64,000 nt of DNA. Origin: Actinomycetota bacterium (GTDB taxonomy: Bacteria; Actinomycetota; Thermoleophilia; BMS3ABIN01). Every line of letters begins with the position of its first letter. The stretch's first letter is position 1. The translations under genes and the position numbers were made by a program. Under the pieces are notes generated by a model. The model saw only the letters and a program-made list of their open reading frames with translations, did not search any database and had not been told where the DNA came from. The DNA is taken from contig JAMCPM010000013.1 of assembly GCA_023382335.1 (NCBI GenBank), forward strand, positions 149,599 through 213,598, written 5' to 3'. Positions 38,150-46,284 of this stretch are shown in pieces.

Positions 38150-38303
38150 CAAAGAATGGCATCTGGCAAACAAGATGCCTAAAAATCCTACGAGGGAAGA
38201 ACGGATGCTGTGGCACCGCGAACATTTAAAGCATTGCGACTGCCGTTCAGTTACAACGGAGTTACGTAAAGAATTAGAAGAATTTTTTGGTAAGGAAAAA
38301 TAG
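38136..38303 (+). CDS. Small conserved hypothetical protein
   Basis: 55 residues beginning M-G-K-I-N-K-E-W-H-L-A-N-K-M-P-K-N-P-T, followed by REERMLWHREHLKHCDCRS. GTG 38136 overlaps the PIN gene end. The His/Cys spacing (W-H, E-H, K-H-C-x-C) suggests a metal site. I recall the W-H...M-P-K-N-P-T pattern as a widespread uncharacterised small protein; no function is known to me. Confidence 0.72.
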   Translation: MGKINKEWHLANKMPKNPTREERMLWHREHLKHCDCRSVTTELRKELEEFFGKEK

Positions 38304-38307
38304 CGAT

Positions 38308-38905
38308 ATGGACTGCCTCATCTATCTTAGAGTATCAACAAAAGAACAGGCTCAGACTAACGAGACTGGGGGTTCTTCTATTGCCGCCCAAAGGAAGGCC
38401 TGCACCAAATACATTCAGGAAAAAGGCTGGACATTAGTTGATGAATATACCGATCGGGGCGAGTCGGCAAGAAGCGCCCATCGTCCCATGCTTCAGGAGA
38501 TGCTAAAGCGGGTCAAGGAAGACAAAAACATTAACGCCGTCGTCGTTCACAAGATTGACCGGCTGGCCAGGAACCTAAAAGACACGCTTCTTTGATATGC
38601 GGAGCGGTTTCAGGGGTCAGGTATCACCGGGGCGATGTTCCTGGTGCCTTCTCTTATGTTTTTGAAACCAATAGGGGCTTGCTGACACCAACCGCCCTGC
38701 TTTACTATTTCAAGCATTCATTTTTGGACTTCTGCTGCGATATTTGAGGAACTCGGCGACGATGGCATGGATGCCTTCGACCAGTTTCCCCGAGGCAACA
38801 AGGCTTTCTTTGAAAAGATTCTGGTTAAAGACGGAAAAATCGTGGACAAGGATTACACCGATTTATTCCACGATCTTATGTCCGAAGGTTCGGACAAGTT
38901 AAGTT
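38308..38905 (+). pseudogene. Decayed serine site-specific recombinase
   Basis: The first 96 codons encode a resolvase N terminus: IYLRVSTKEQAQTNETGGSS with the nucleophilic Ser in LRVS, AAQRKACTKYIQEKGW and VVHKIDRLARNLKDTLL, then stop at 38593-38595. Roughly 38740-38905 contains what looks like a recombinase tail (NKAFFEKILVKDGKIVDKDY). The DNA-binding middle is gone. The remnant reads into the 3' end of tRNA-Ala, a usual integration site. Confidence 0.78.
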
Positions 38906-38908
38906 TGG

Positions 38909-38981
38909 TGGAGGATACCGGACTCGAACCGGTGACCTCCTGGATGCAAACCAGGCGCTCTCCCAACTGAGCTAATCCCCC
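38909..38981 (-). tRNA. tRNA-Ala (anticodon TGC)
   Basis: Minus-strand cloverleaf: acceptor GGGGGAT/ATCCTCC, D arm TAGCTCAGTTGGGAGAGC, anticodon arm CCTGG-TTTGCAT-CCAGG, T arm CCGGTTCGAGTCCGG, with encoded CCA at 38908-38906. Confidence 0.96.
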
Positions 38982-39046
38982 ACTTCAGTATGCAATGATA
39001 GCGGCTTTCGACTGCTTTCCCAACCCGGGACGGATCGGGCGGGGCT

Positions 39047-41101
39047 TCACATCGGCTCGGGCAGCCCCGATTCCTTTCCCGCCTCCTCGAGAGAGTTGAG
39101 GATGGTGCGGAGCTTGTGCTTGAGGTGCGTCGACTTCAGCTCCAGTTCGCTGATGTCGCCGGCGCCGGCCGCTTCGCTGTCATCGAGCCGCAGCCCGAGC
39201 CGGCTGACCTCGTTGCCGAGGCCACCGACCAGGTCTCCGAGTTCCCTGTGCGTGATCGCCGTGAGCCTTTCCCGCTGCCGTGTCAGGGCGCGGCTGATGG
39301 CGCGCTGCTGCATCGCCTCCATGTTGCGGATGAACTCCACGGCCAGGCCGGCGGTCAATGCGAAGATCAGGTTGCTGTCCACGTTGTAGAGGAGGTCCTC
39401 GACTCTCAGCGAGTGCAACTGTGCGGCGGCCGGAGCGAGAAAGTTCGCAAGCAGGATCAGGGAGCCGAGGAACATCGCCATTAGCGTATTTCTGGCGATG
39501 CCCAAAAAATACGCGCTGATGATGATGTCCACGCTCACGGATTCCTGGAAGAAAAGGGGCAGGCCGTTATGCCAGCAGATGAAGAACAGGCTCCCGTAAA
39601 AGATCTGCTGCAGGGCGATCAGCCACGGCCATCTGGTCAATATCCCGAAAAGTTTCTTTGACCAGACGATGATGGCCAGGTTGTTGACCAGCAGCAGGCC
39701 GCCGGCCACAAGCGCCGTCGTACTCAGGCGCTGCTCCGGCGGCATGGTGATGAAGGAGATGACCGCCAGCAGGAACACGAAGCCTTTGATACGGATCAGA
39801 AACGGGAAAAGGCCCCCTCCCACCGAAGTGGAATCAAAGTCGAGGATCCGTCCCAGGAGGCTCTGCTGCCGGTGCGCGGGCACCTCGAGATGAACCGTCG
39901 TGCCCCTTCCCGGCCGGCTGTCGATCCCCAGGTTGCCGTTGATCAGCGCGGCGCGCTCGCGTATGCCGACGATGCCGAAGGAATCTGAGGCCCGCCTCTG
40001 TTCGACCGCGCGGACATCGAATCCCCTGCCGTCGTCGGTGACGGAGAAGGTCAGACGCCGCCGGTCGGACCCGACCCTGATCAGGATCCTGGAAGCCCGC
40101 GCGTGTTTCATCGCGTTGGTCGCCACTTCGCCGATTATCCGCATTACCTCGTATTGCACCTCGGAGCTGATGTCCACCAGTACCTCATGGGTGTCGATCT
40201 CGACCTGCGGTCCGCCCGCCTTCTCAATGCTGTTCTTGAGCCGCGACAGTGCTTCTTCCAGAGTATCTTCCGGCTCTTCGAGATCGGATAGCAGCCGTTT
40301 GAGGACCGCGTCGGCCCGCCGGTATCCGGCGGAAAGGAATCCGAGGCCGTTTTCCCGGATCGCGCCTCTGCTCAGGCCTGTCAGGCTCTCGATCTTGAAG
40401 TGCAGGCCGCAAAGCGTGTTGCCCAGGTCGTCATGGAGGCGCCGCCGGTAGTCGCGCCGCTGCTCTTCGAGGCGCGCGTCCAGTTGCAGCGCCGAGACCC
40501 GGCTGACGATATTCGAGAATCCCAGGAACCCGAACCCCCAGATATAGAAAAGCAGGAATGAGATGGCGATATCCGGAGGCGCGCTGGCATCATAGGATCG
40601 AAGCGCTTCCGATCCGAGATAGGCGAGGCTGAGGAACGCCATACCCGGCAGGTTGTCCCGCAGGCGCGTGGACGGCTGGCTCAGCAGGGAGGCAAAAGAG
40701 TAAAAGACAAGATTGTTGCCGAGGCCCGTTCGCAGCCCGAGGTAAAAAAGGGCGGCGCAGAAGATGAGGTCGGCGGCGTGCAGCCCCGTCATGCCGGCCA
40801 GGTGTGTCCGCGTCGAAAGGTATGAGTAGGCGATGGTGTAGAACAGCAGCAGGAGGAAGATCAGGACCGCGTCCGGAATCGAGCCGGAGCGGTCCGGGTC
40901 AAGCAGGATCAGTACCAGGATCTCGCCCGTGACCAGGAATCGCCACAGGTTCATGCACCACTGGATCTTCCGGTAGCGGTCACTCTGGCTGGCCTCGCCG
41001 ATCAGCCGGGGGTTGTTGAGCGAAGTATTGACGCGCCGGAACAGGCTGCGCGGTTGCCAGCCGGCGAGGCTGCTGCGTATCGGGCTGCTTGCTGAGTTCA
41101 T
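39047..41101 (-). CDS. Orphan histidine kinase with duplicated membrane-DHp halves
   Basis: 684 residues, a paralogue of the kinase at 29883 along its whole length. Phospho-His in YRRRLHDDLGNTLCGLHFKI (40435-40433); HATPase motifs IIGEVATNAMKHARASRILI, VTDDGRGFD and FGIVGIRERAALI; then a second set of membrane helices and a DHp-like helix RALTRQRERLTAITHRELGD with conserved His (39250-39248). No response regulator is adjacent. GAGGTGTC precedes ATG 41101. Lies between tRNA genes. Confidence 0.92.
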   Translation of the reverse strand: MNSASSPIRSSLAGWQPRSLFRRVNTSLNNPRLIGEASQSDRYRKIQWCMNLWRFLVTGEILVLILLDPDRSGSIPDAVLIFLLLLFYTIAYSYLSTRTHLAGMTGLHAADLIFCAALFYLGLRTGLGNNLVFYSFASLLSQPSTRLRDNLPGMAFLSLAYLGSEALRSYDASAPPDIAISFLLFYIWGFGFLGFSNIVSRVSALQLDARLEEQRRDYRRRLHDDLGNTLCGLHFKIESLTGLSRGAIRENGLGFLSAGYRRADAVLKRLLSDLEEPEDTLEEALSRLKNSIEKAGGPQVEIDTHEVLVDISSEVQYEVMRIIGEVATNAMKHARASRILIRVGSDRRRLTFSVTDDGRGFDVRAVEQRRASDSFGIVGIRERAALINGNLGIDSRPGRGTTVHLEVPAHRQQSLLGRILDFDSTSVGGGLFPFLIRIKGFVFLLAVISFITMPPEQRLSTTALVAGGLLLVNNLAIIVWSKKLFGILTRWPWLIALQQIFYGSLFFICWHNGLPLFFQESVSVDIIISAYFLGIARNTLMAMFLGSLILLANFLAPAAAQLHSLRVEDLLYNVDSNLIFALTAGLAVEFIRNMEAMQQRAISRALTRQRERLTAITHRELGDLVGGLGNEVSRLGLRLDDSEAAGAGDISELELKSTHLKHKLRTILNSLEEAGKESGLPEPM

Positions 41102-41168
41102 GACACCTCTGGCCGATGGTCAGGCAAGCGTCTTCGTGGGCCTTAACGGTTGACGCACGAAGATATGG

Positions 41169-41242
41169 TGGAGGATACCGGACTTGAACCGGTGACCTCT
41201 TGCATGCGAAGCAAGCGCTCTCCCAAACTGAGCTAATCCCCC
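41169..41242 (-). tRNA. tRNA-Ala (anticodon CGC)
   Basis: Acceptor GGGGGAT/ATCCTCC, anticodon arm CTTGC-TTCGCAT-GCAAG, T arm CCGGTTCAAGTCCGG, CCA encoded at 41168-41166. Confidence 0.95.
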
Positions 41243-41260
41243 ACGCGGAAAGGATCGTGG

Positions 41261-41334
41261 TGGGCGATACTGGACTCGAACCAGTGACCTCCGCCATGTG
41301 AGGACGGCGCTCTAACCAGCTGAGCTAATCGCCC
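41261..41334 (-). tRNA. tRNA-Val (anticodon CAC)
   Basis: Acceptor GGGCGAT/ATCGCCC, D arm TAGCTCAGCTGGTTAGAGC, anticodon arm CCGTC-CTCACAT-GGCGG, T arm CTGGTTCGAGTCCAG, CCA encoded at 41260-41258. Confidence 0.95.
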
Positions 41335-41390
41335 GCGTGTTCCACCAAAGGTATTTTAGGTATGCAGGGGGCGCATGGCAACCGGCGGCG

Positions 41391-41987
41391 TCAGCCGCTG
41401 AAGTCGCCGGGGTTGTCGGCGCGGAGTTTTTCCGCCTGGTTGCGAAGGGACTCCGACTGGCTGTAGATCCGCTCGATGTCCTGCTGCATCGAATCGATCC
41501 GGGTGACGATCTTCTCGGTCTTGATCTCGTCCCAGCCGGCCAGCGAATACTGTTCCTTTGCCATCAGGCTGGGGATCTCCATGGCGGTATTGAGCGTGTC
41601 GACCAGCTTGCCGTTGCTGTCACGCAGCAGGCGCAGGTATTCCTGATAGTTGGGATTCAGGCCCAGCGACTGCGATTGCGCCAGCCCGGCGTCGCGGTCT
41701 GAGAGCCCGTTCAGGGCGCTGTTGATATTCTCGATCGCCGCCTGGGTGGTGAGCTTGGTCTGGTCGGAAGGAAGCGCCTGTCCGGCCGCCGCTGCGCGCA
41801 CCATGCTGTCGACCGAGGCGGTGGATTTCCTCAAGGTGTCCACCGCAGCCGCGCGCTGGGCGTCGCCCCGGTCCACCGACTCGTTTGCCCTGGAAATATC
41901 GCTGGCGCAGCCGCTTAAGGTTATCGCCGACAGCGACGCCGCCGTCAGCAGCGACGCCGCCAGCAAGGCCAGCGGCAGCCGTCGCAT
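41391..41987 (-). CDS. Helical lipoprotein of unknown function
   Basis: 198 residues from ATG 41987. Signal peptide with lipobox (LPLALLAASLLTAASL...L-S-G-C), then a nearly all-helical domain (SVDRGDAQRAAAVDTLRKST, YQEYLRLLRDSNGKLVDTLN, RIDSMQQDIERIYSQSESLR). No family recognised. An upstream ATG 42017 in frame is possible, but no start has a clear ribosome site. It faces away from rpmE. Confidence 0.75.
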   Translation of the reverse strand: MRRLPLALLAASLLTAASLSAITLSGCASDISRANESVDRGDAQRAAAVDTLRKSTASVDSMVRAAAAGQALPSDQTKLTTQAAIENINSALNGLSDRDAGLAQSQSLGLNPNYQEYLRLLRDSNGKLVDTLNTAMEIPSLMAKEQYSLAGWDEIKTEKIVTRIDSMQQDIERIYSQSESLRNQAEKLRADNPGDFSG

Positions 41988-42111
41988 CGGTATGGAGTTT
42001 GACCGGAAGGAATACATATATAAAGAATAGCAGACAGCGTCCGGCTTGCTACCATCTGCCACCCACTCGTGCTATCATTTCTTGTTCCCACAGACAGATG
42101 AGGAAACTAAA

Positions 42112-42321
42112 ATGAAAAAAGACATCCATCCTGAATATATGGAAACCAAAGTTCGCTGCTCCTGCGGCGATGAGTTCACGACCCGTTCGACGGTGCCGGA
42201 AATACACGTGGAGATCTGCTCCAAGTGCCATCCTTTCTACACCGGCAAGCGTAAACTGGTAGATACCGGCGGGCGCGTCGAGAGGTTCAAGCGCAAGTAT
42301 GCCAAGAGGCAAACCTCCTAG
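42112..42321 (+). CDS. rpmE: 50S ribosomal protein L31, zinc type
   Basis: 69 residues beginning M-K-K-D-I-H-P-E-Y. The zinc-type cysteines are present (VRCSCGDEF and [20 protein letters not shown]); [10 protein letters not shown] is the usual end. ATG 42112. First gene of the actinobacterial rpmE-prfA-prmC run. Confidence 0.97.
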   Translation: MKKDIHPEYMETKVRCSCGDEFTTRSTVPEIHVEICSKCHPFYTGKRKLVDTGGRVERFKRKYAKRQTS

Positions 42322-42333
42322 CCGGTCCGACCG

Positions 42334-43083
42334 GTGCCGGCCAACCTCAACGTAGTCCTTCTCACCCACACTCCCGAGCCCGAGCGCGCCGTGGCGTCCG
42401 CGGGCAGGCTCTGCTATTCGCCATCGACTGCGGCGGAGCTGCGGGAATCGATGTCGACCGAAGAGGTCGAAAAGCTGGTCAAGATGCTGGTGCGGTCGGG
42501 CCACACGAGCACCCTCGAGCACGCCTCCTTCACCTTCGGCATCGACGGCATCTCCCGGGCCTGTTCGCACCAGCTGGTGCGCCATCGCCTGGCCTCATAC
42601 TCGCAGCAGTCACAGCGCTACGTGCGTTTCTCCGATGATGGCGGCTTTATCATTCCCCCCAAGATCGCCGAAGACTCGGAGGCGCTCAGCGTCTTCGAGG
42701 ATGCCATGACAAAGGCGCAGCAAGCCTACGACCGGCTGGTCGAGCTGGGGACGGAGCGGGGGCTCGCGAAGGAGACCGTCCAGGAGGACGCCCGCTTCGT
42801 GCTGCCCAACGCCGCCGAGACCCGCATCGTCGTGACCATGAACGCGCGGGAGCTGAGACACTTCTTCCGCATCCGTTGCTGCCGCCGGGCGCAGTGGGAG
42901 ATCAATGCGCTGGCCTGGCGCATGCGGGCGCTGTCGATCGCGGTGGCGCCGGTGCTCTTCCGCCGCTCGGGGCCCGACTGCCTCTACGGCAAGTGCCGGG
43001 AGGGCAAGATGCATTGCGGAGAGGAATATACCCTGGAGGAAGTCGCCGGCATGGAAGAGTGGATGGAAAGCATTGAGTGGTAA
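42334..43083 (+). CDS. thyX: FAD-dependent thymidylate synthase ThyX
   Basis: 249 residues. Makes dTMP from dUMP with methylene-THF and reduced FAD. Signature RHRLASYSQQSQRY fits R-H-R-x7-S, with TLEHASFTFGIDGISRACSH before it and LRHFFRIRCCRRAQWEINAL downstream. A Cys-rich tail (CLYGKCREGKMHCGE) is extra. GTG 42334 lies 12 bases after rpmE. ThyX removes dependence on ThyA plus DHFR; glyA and dCMP deaminase nearby feed the same pathway. Confidence 0.95.
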   Translation: MPANLNVVLLTHTPEPERAVASAGRLCYSPSTAAELRESMSTEEVEKLVKMLVRSGHTSTLEHASFTFGIDGISRACSHQLVRHRLASYSQQSQRYVRFSDDGGFIIPPKIAEDSEALSVFEDAMTKAQQAYDRLVELGTERGLAKETVQEDARFVLPNAAETRIVVTMNARELRHFFRIRCCRRAQWEINALAWRMRALSIAVAPVLFRRSGPDCLYGKCREGKMHCGEEYTLEEVAGMEEWMESIEW

Positions 43084-44029
43084 AAAGCAGGCCGGGCATC
43101 CGGCCGCATCCGTGGGTGGGCAGGCAGTAATAGAAGGCGTGATGATGCGGGGCAAGCGGCACTGGGCCCTCGCCTGCCGCCGTCCAGACGGCACCATCAG
43201 CCTTCACTCCGAGCCGCTCAACCCCCTGGCCGACCGCCACGCCTTCTTCAAGCTGCCGGTCGCGCGCGGCATCATCGCCCTCTGGGAATCCATGGCGCTG
43301 GGAATCAAGGCGCTGGGCATGTCGGCAAACGAGTCGATGGGCGAGGAGGAAGAGGATATCTCCAGCAAGGAGATGGCCATCAGCCTTGCCATCGGCATCA
43401 TCATGGCGGTGGGCCTGTTCGTGGTGCTGCCGTTGCTGGCGGCGGGCTCGGTGCGCAGCCACTTCCCCAACTCCACGACCTTTGTGCTTGCCGAAGGCCT
43501 GCTGCGCATCGGAATCCTGATCGTCTATATCGCGGTGGTCTCGCGCATCAAGCAGCTGCGGCGCGTGTTTGAATACCACGGCGCCGAGCACAAGACCATC
43601 CACGCCCTGGAAGCCGGGCTCGAGCTGACCCCGGCCAACGTGCATAAATTCTCGCCGGTTCACCCGCGCTGCGGCACCAGTTTTTTACTGATAGTGATGG
43701 TGCTGGCGATCGCGGTCTTTTCCTTTGTGCCCATACCGGGCGACTGGACCAACATCAATCACATCCTGCTGTTCGTGCTGTCGCGCATCGTGGGCATCCC
43801 GCTCGTTGTTGGCCTCTCTTACGAGGTGATAAAATATGCTGGAAAGCATAAGGATAACGCCTTCATGAAAGTCGTCATGTACCCCGGGCTCCTGCTGCAG
43901 AGGCTGACCACCAGCGAGCCGGATGAATCCCAGATAGAGGTTGCCATCCAGGCGCTCGAGGGCGTCGCCGCGCTCGAGCCGATCGAGATGGATCACGGGG
44001 GCAAGGCGGACGTGGAGGTCATGGCTTAA
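43073..44029 (+). CDS. DUF1385-family membrane protein (paralogue 2)
   Basis: 318 residues. SVGGQAVIEGVMMRGKRHWA is the canonical opening; four or five membrane segments; FEYHGAEHKTIHALEAGLEL, VHPRCGTSFL and LTTSEPDESQIEVAIQALEG complete the signature. The family is regularly found just before prfA, as here, but has no established function. TTG 43073 overlaps thyX; GTG 43112 is an alternative. Confidence 0.9.
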   Translation: MSGKKQAGHPAASVGGQAVIEGVMMRGKRHWALACRRPDGTISLHSEPLNPLADRHAFFKLPVARGIIALWESMALGIKALGMSANESMGEEEEDISSKEMAISLAIGIIMAVGLFVVLPLLAAGSVRSHFPNSTTFVLAEGLLRIGILIVYIAVVSRIKQLRRVFEYHGAEHKTIHALEAGLELTPANVHKFSPVHPRCGTSFLLIVMVLAIAVFSFVPIPGDWTNINHILLFVLSRIVGIPLVVGLSYEVIKYAGKHKDNAFMKVVMYPGLLLQRLTTSEPDESQIEVAIQALEGVAALEPIEMDHGGKADVEVMA

Positions 44030-44031
44030 TC

Positions 44032-45108
44032 ATGATCGATAAATTAATACACGAAATAGAAGAAAAATATAATCAGCTCAACGAGCAGCTCAGCGACCCG
44101 GGCGTGCACAACGACCGGCAGCGCTACGCCGAGCTGGCCAAGGCCCATTCGGACCTGCAGCCCTCTTACGAGCTGGTGCGGCAGTACCGCGAGGCCGAGG
44201 CCGTGCTGTCGGAGGCCGAGGAGCTGCTTTCCGGCGACGGCGAGGTCGAGCCGGAGATGCGCGAGTTCCTCAAGGACGAGATCCGCAACGCGCACGAGGC
44301 CATCGAGGCCTTGAGCGAGAAGATTCGCGTCTCCATGCTCGAGGCCGATCCCAACGACGACAAGGACGTCATCATCGAGATCCGCGGCGGCGCCGGCGGC
44401 GATGAGGCTTCGCTGTTCGCGGGCGAGCTGCTGCGCATGTACGCCAAGCACGCCGAGAACAAAAAATTCAAGACCGGGATACTCTCATCCAGCCCGACCG
44501 AGATGGGCGGCTTCAAGGAAGTCATCATGGAGGTCACCGGCAAGGGCGCCTACAGCGTCTTCAAATACGAGAGCGGCGTGCACCGGGTGCAGCGCATCCC
44601 GGTAACGGAGTCGGGCGGGCGCATCCATACGTCGACAGCCACCGTCGCCGTCCTTCCCGAAGTCGAGGAGGTCGAGGTCGAAATCGATCCCGCCGACGTC
44701 CGCGTCGACATCTTCCGTTCCAGCGGCCCCGGAGGGCAGTCGGTGAACACGACCGATTCCGCCGTGCGTTTGACGCACGTCCCCACCGGCCTGGTGGTCT
44801 CGATGCAGGACGAGAAGTCACAGCTGCAGAACAAGATCGCGGCCATGAAGGTCCTGCGGGCGAGGCTCTACGAGATGAAGCTCGCCGAGCAGCAGAAGGA
44901 GCTCTCCGACAAGCGCAAGTCTCAGGTCGGCACCGGCGACCGCAGCCAGAAGATTCGCACCTATAATTTTCCCCAGGGAAGGGTCACCGACCACCGCGTC
45001 GGGCTGACCCTGCACAAGCTGGAGGCCATCCTCCAGGGGGACATCGACGAGTTCACCGAGGCGCTCGCGGCCCAGGACAAGGCCGAGCAGCTGAAGGCCG
45101 GGGTTTAA
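44032..45108 (+). CDS. prfA: Peptide chain release factor 1
   Basis: 358 residues. Recognises UAA/UAG. GGQ loop in SSGPGGQSVNTTDSAVRLTH; anticodon-mimic P-V-T region IPVTESGGRIHTSTATVAVL; RGGAGGDEASLFAGEL. ATG 44032 follows DUF1385 by two bases; prmC follows. Confidence 0.97.
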   Translation: MIDKLIHEIEEKYNQLNEQLSDPGVHNDRQRYAELAKAHSDLQPSYELVRQYREAEAVLSEAEELLSGDGEVEPEMREFLKDEIRNAHEAIEALSEKIRVSMLEADPNDDKDVIIEIRGGAGGDEASLFAGELLRMYAKHAENKKFKTGILSSSPTEMGGFKEVIMEVTGKGAYSVFKYESGVHRVQRIPVTESGGRIHTSTATVAVLPEVEEVEVEIDPADVRVDIFRSSGPGGQSVNTTDSAVRLTHVPTGLVVSMQDEKSQLQNKIAAMKVLRARLYEMKLAEQQKELSDKRKSQVGTGDRSQKIRTYNFPQGRVTDHRVGLTLHKLEAILQGDIDEFTEALAAQDKAEQLKAGV

Positions 45109-45161
45109 AGGGCGCCTGGTGACAGGCAGGCCGCCGATCGAATCAGCATCGGGGAGCTGAG

Positions 45162-46031
45162 GTGGCTCCGCCGACCATTTCTTCCCTTCTGGGCAAGACC
45201 ACGGCCTGGCTCAAGGAGAAGGGCTCGACTACCTCACGGCTCGACGCCGAGCTGCTGCTGGCGGAGGTCCTGGGGCTCAACCGCGTCGATCTCTACGTCA
45301 AATTCGACCAGCCGCTGAACCCCGCTGAAGTAGACCGCTACCGCGAGCTGGTCAGGCGCCGGGGCGAGGGGGAGCCGGTGGCATACATCCTCGGGCGCGC
45401 CTACTTCCATAATCTCAGTCTCCGGGTCGACCGGCATGTGCTCGTCCCCCGCCCCGAAACCGAGCACGCGGTCGAGGCAGTGCTGAACTTCCTCATCGAG
45501 GGCGAATGGCCGCGGCCGCCGGCGGTGCTCGACCTGGGCACCGGCAGCGGCGCCATCGCCATAGCCATCGCCGCCGGATATCCTGACGCCGGGATAGTTG
45601 CCGCCGACGCCAGCCCCGAGGCGCTTGAGCTCGCCGGAGAGAACGCCCGCATCGCCGGCCTGTCGGCGCGGCTGCGGCTGGTGCATTCCGATATGTTCGA
45701 TTCGCTCGACCCCATGGAGACCTTTGACGCCATCGTCTGCAATCCGCCCTACATCTCCGCCGAGGAATGGGACCAGCTGCCGCGTGACGTGCGGGACTTC
45801 GAGCCGAGAGAGGCCCTCTACGGCGGCCCCGACGGCCTGCATTACTACCGCCAGCTCGCCGGCCAGGCTCCCCAGTTCCTCAAACCGCGCGGCGCCCTGG
45901 TGCTGGAGATCGGCTCCACTCAGGCCGGCGCCGTCAGCGAGTTGCTTGCCGCCACCGGCCGCTTCGGCGCCATCGGCGTCACGCAGGATTACTCGGGCCT
46001 CGACCGGGTGGTCGAAGCGCGCCGCACATAA
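45162..46031 (+). CDS. prmC: Release factor glutamine methyltransferase PrmC
   Basis: 289 residues. Methylates the GGQ glutamine of release factors. N-terminal helical domain (STTSRLDAELLLAEVLGLNR), SAM motif I VLDLGTGSGAIAIAIAAGYP and catalytic NPPY in IVCNPPYISAEEW. GTG 45162 behind GGGGAGCTGAG. Confidence 0.96.
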   Translation: MAPPTISSLLGKTTAWLKEKGSTTSRLDAELLLAEVLGLNRVDLYVKFDQPLNPAEVDRYRELVRRRGEGEPVAYILGRAYFHNLSLRVDRHVLVPRPETEHAVEAVLNFLIEGEWPRPPAVLDLGTGSGAIAIAIAAGYPDAGIVAADASPEALELAGENARIAGLSARLRLVHSDMFDSLDPMETFDAIVCNPPYISAEEWDQLPRDVRDFEPREALYGGPDGLHYYRQLAGQAPQFLKPRGALVLEIGSTQAGAVSELLAATGRFGAIGVTQDYSGLDRVVEARRT

Positions 46032-46284
46032 CCCGCCGGGGGGCGCGCCGCAAACAGCGCCCGGATTCCCCCGGAGGTTTACCTTCCGCAACGTTCGCGG
46101 TCTTGACTCTCGCTGGCAGCAATAACATAATTCAGGGCATGGTCCGGCCGGCCCCGCGGGTACCCTGTCCGTTTTCTTCTGCCTGATGTTCCGGCTGCGG
46201 ACCGTGACCGCTGATCAACGATCCTGAAAGAGGTTTTTTTGCGCGGCATTTCCCCAGATAATATCCCCCCTCGCGAGGTGCCTT

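Noticed and set aside
38593..38595. UGA in the recombinase as another selenocysteine
   Set aside because: Sequence after it does not match resolvases and a further stop follows; this is gene decay.
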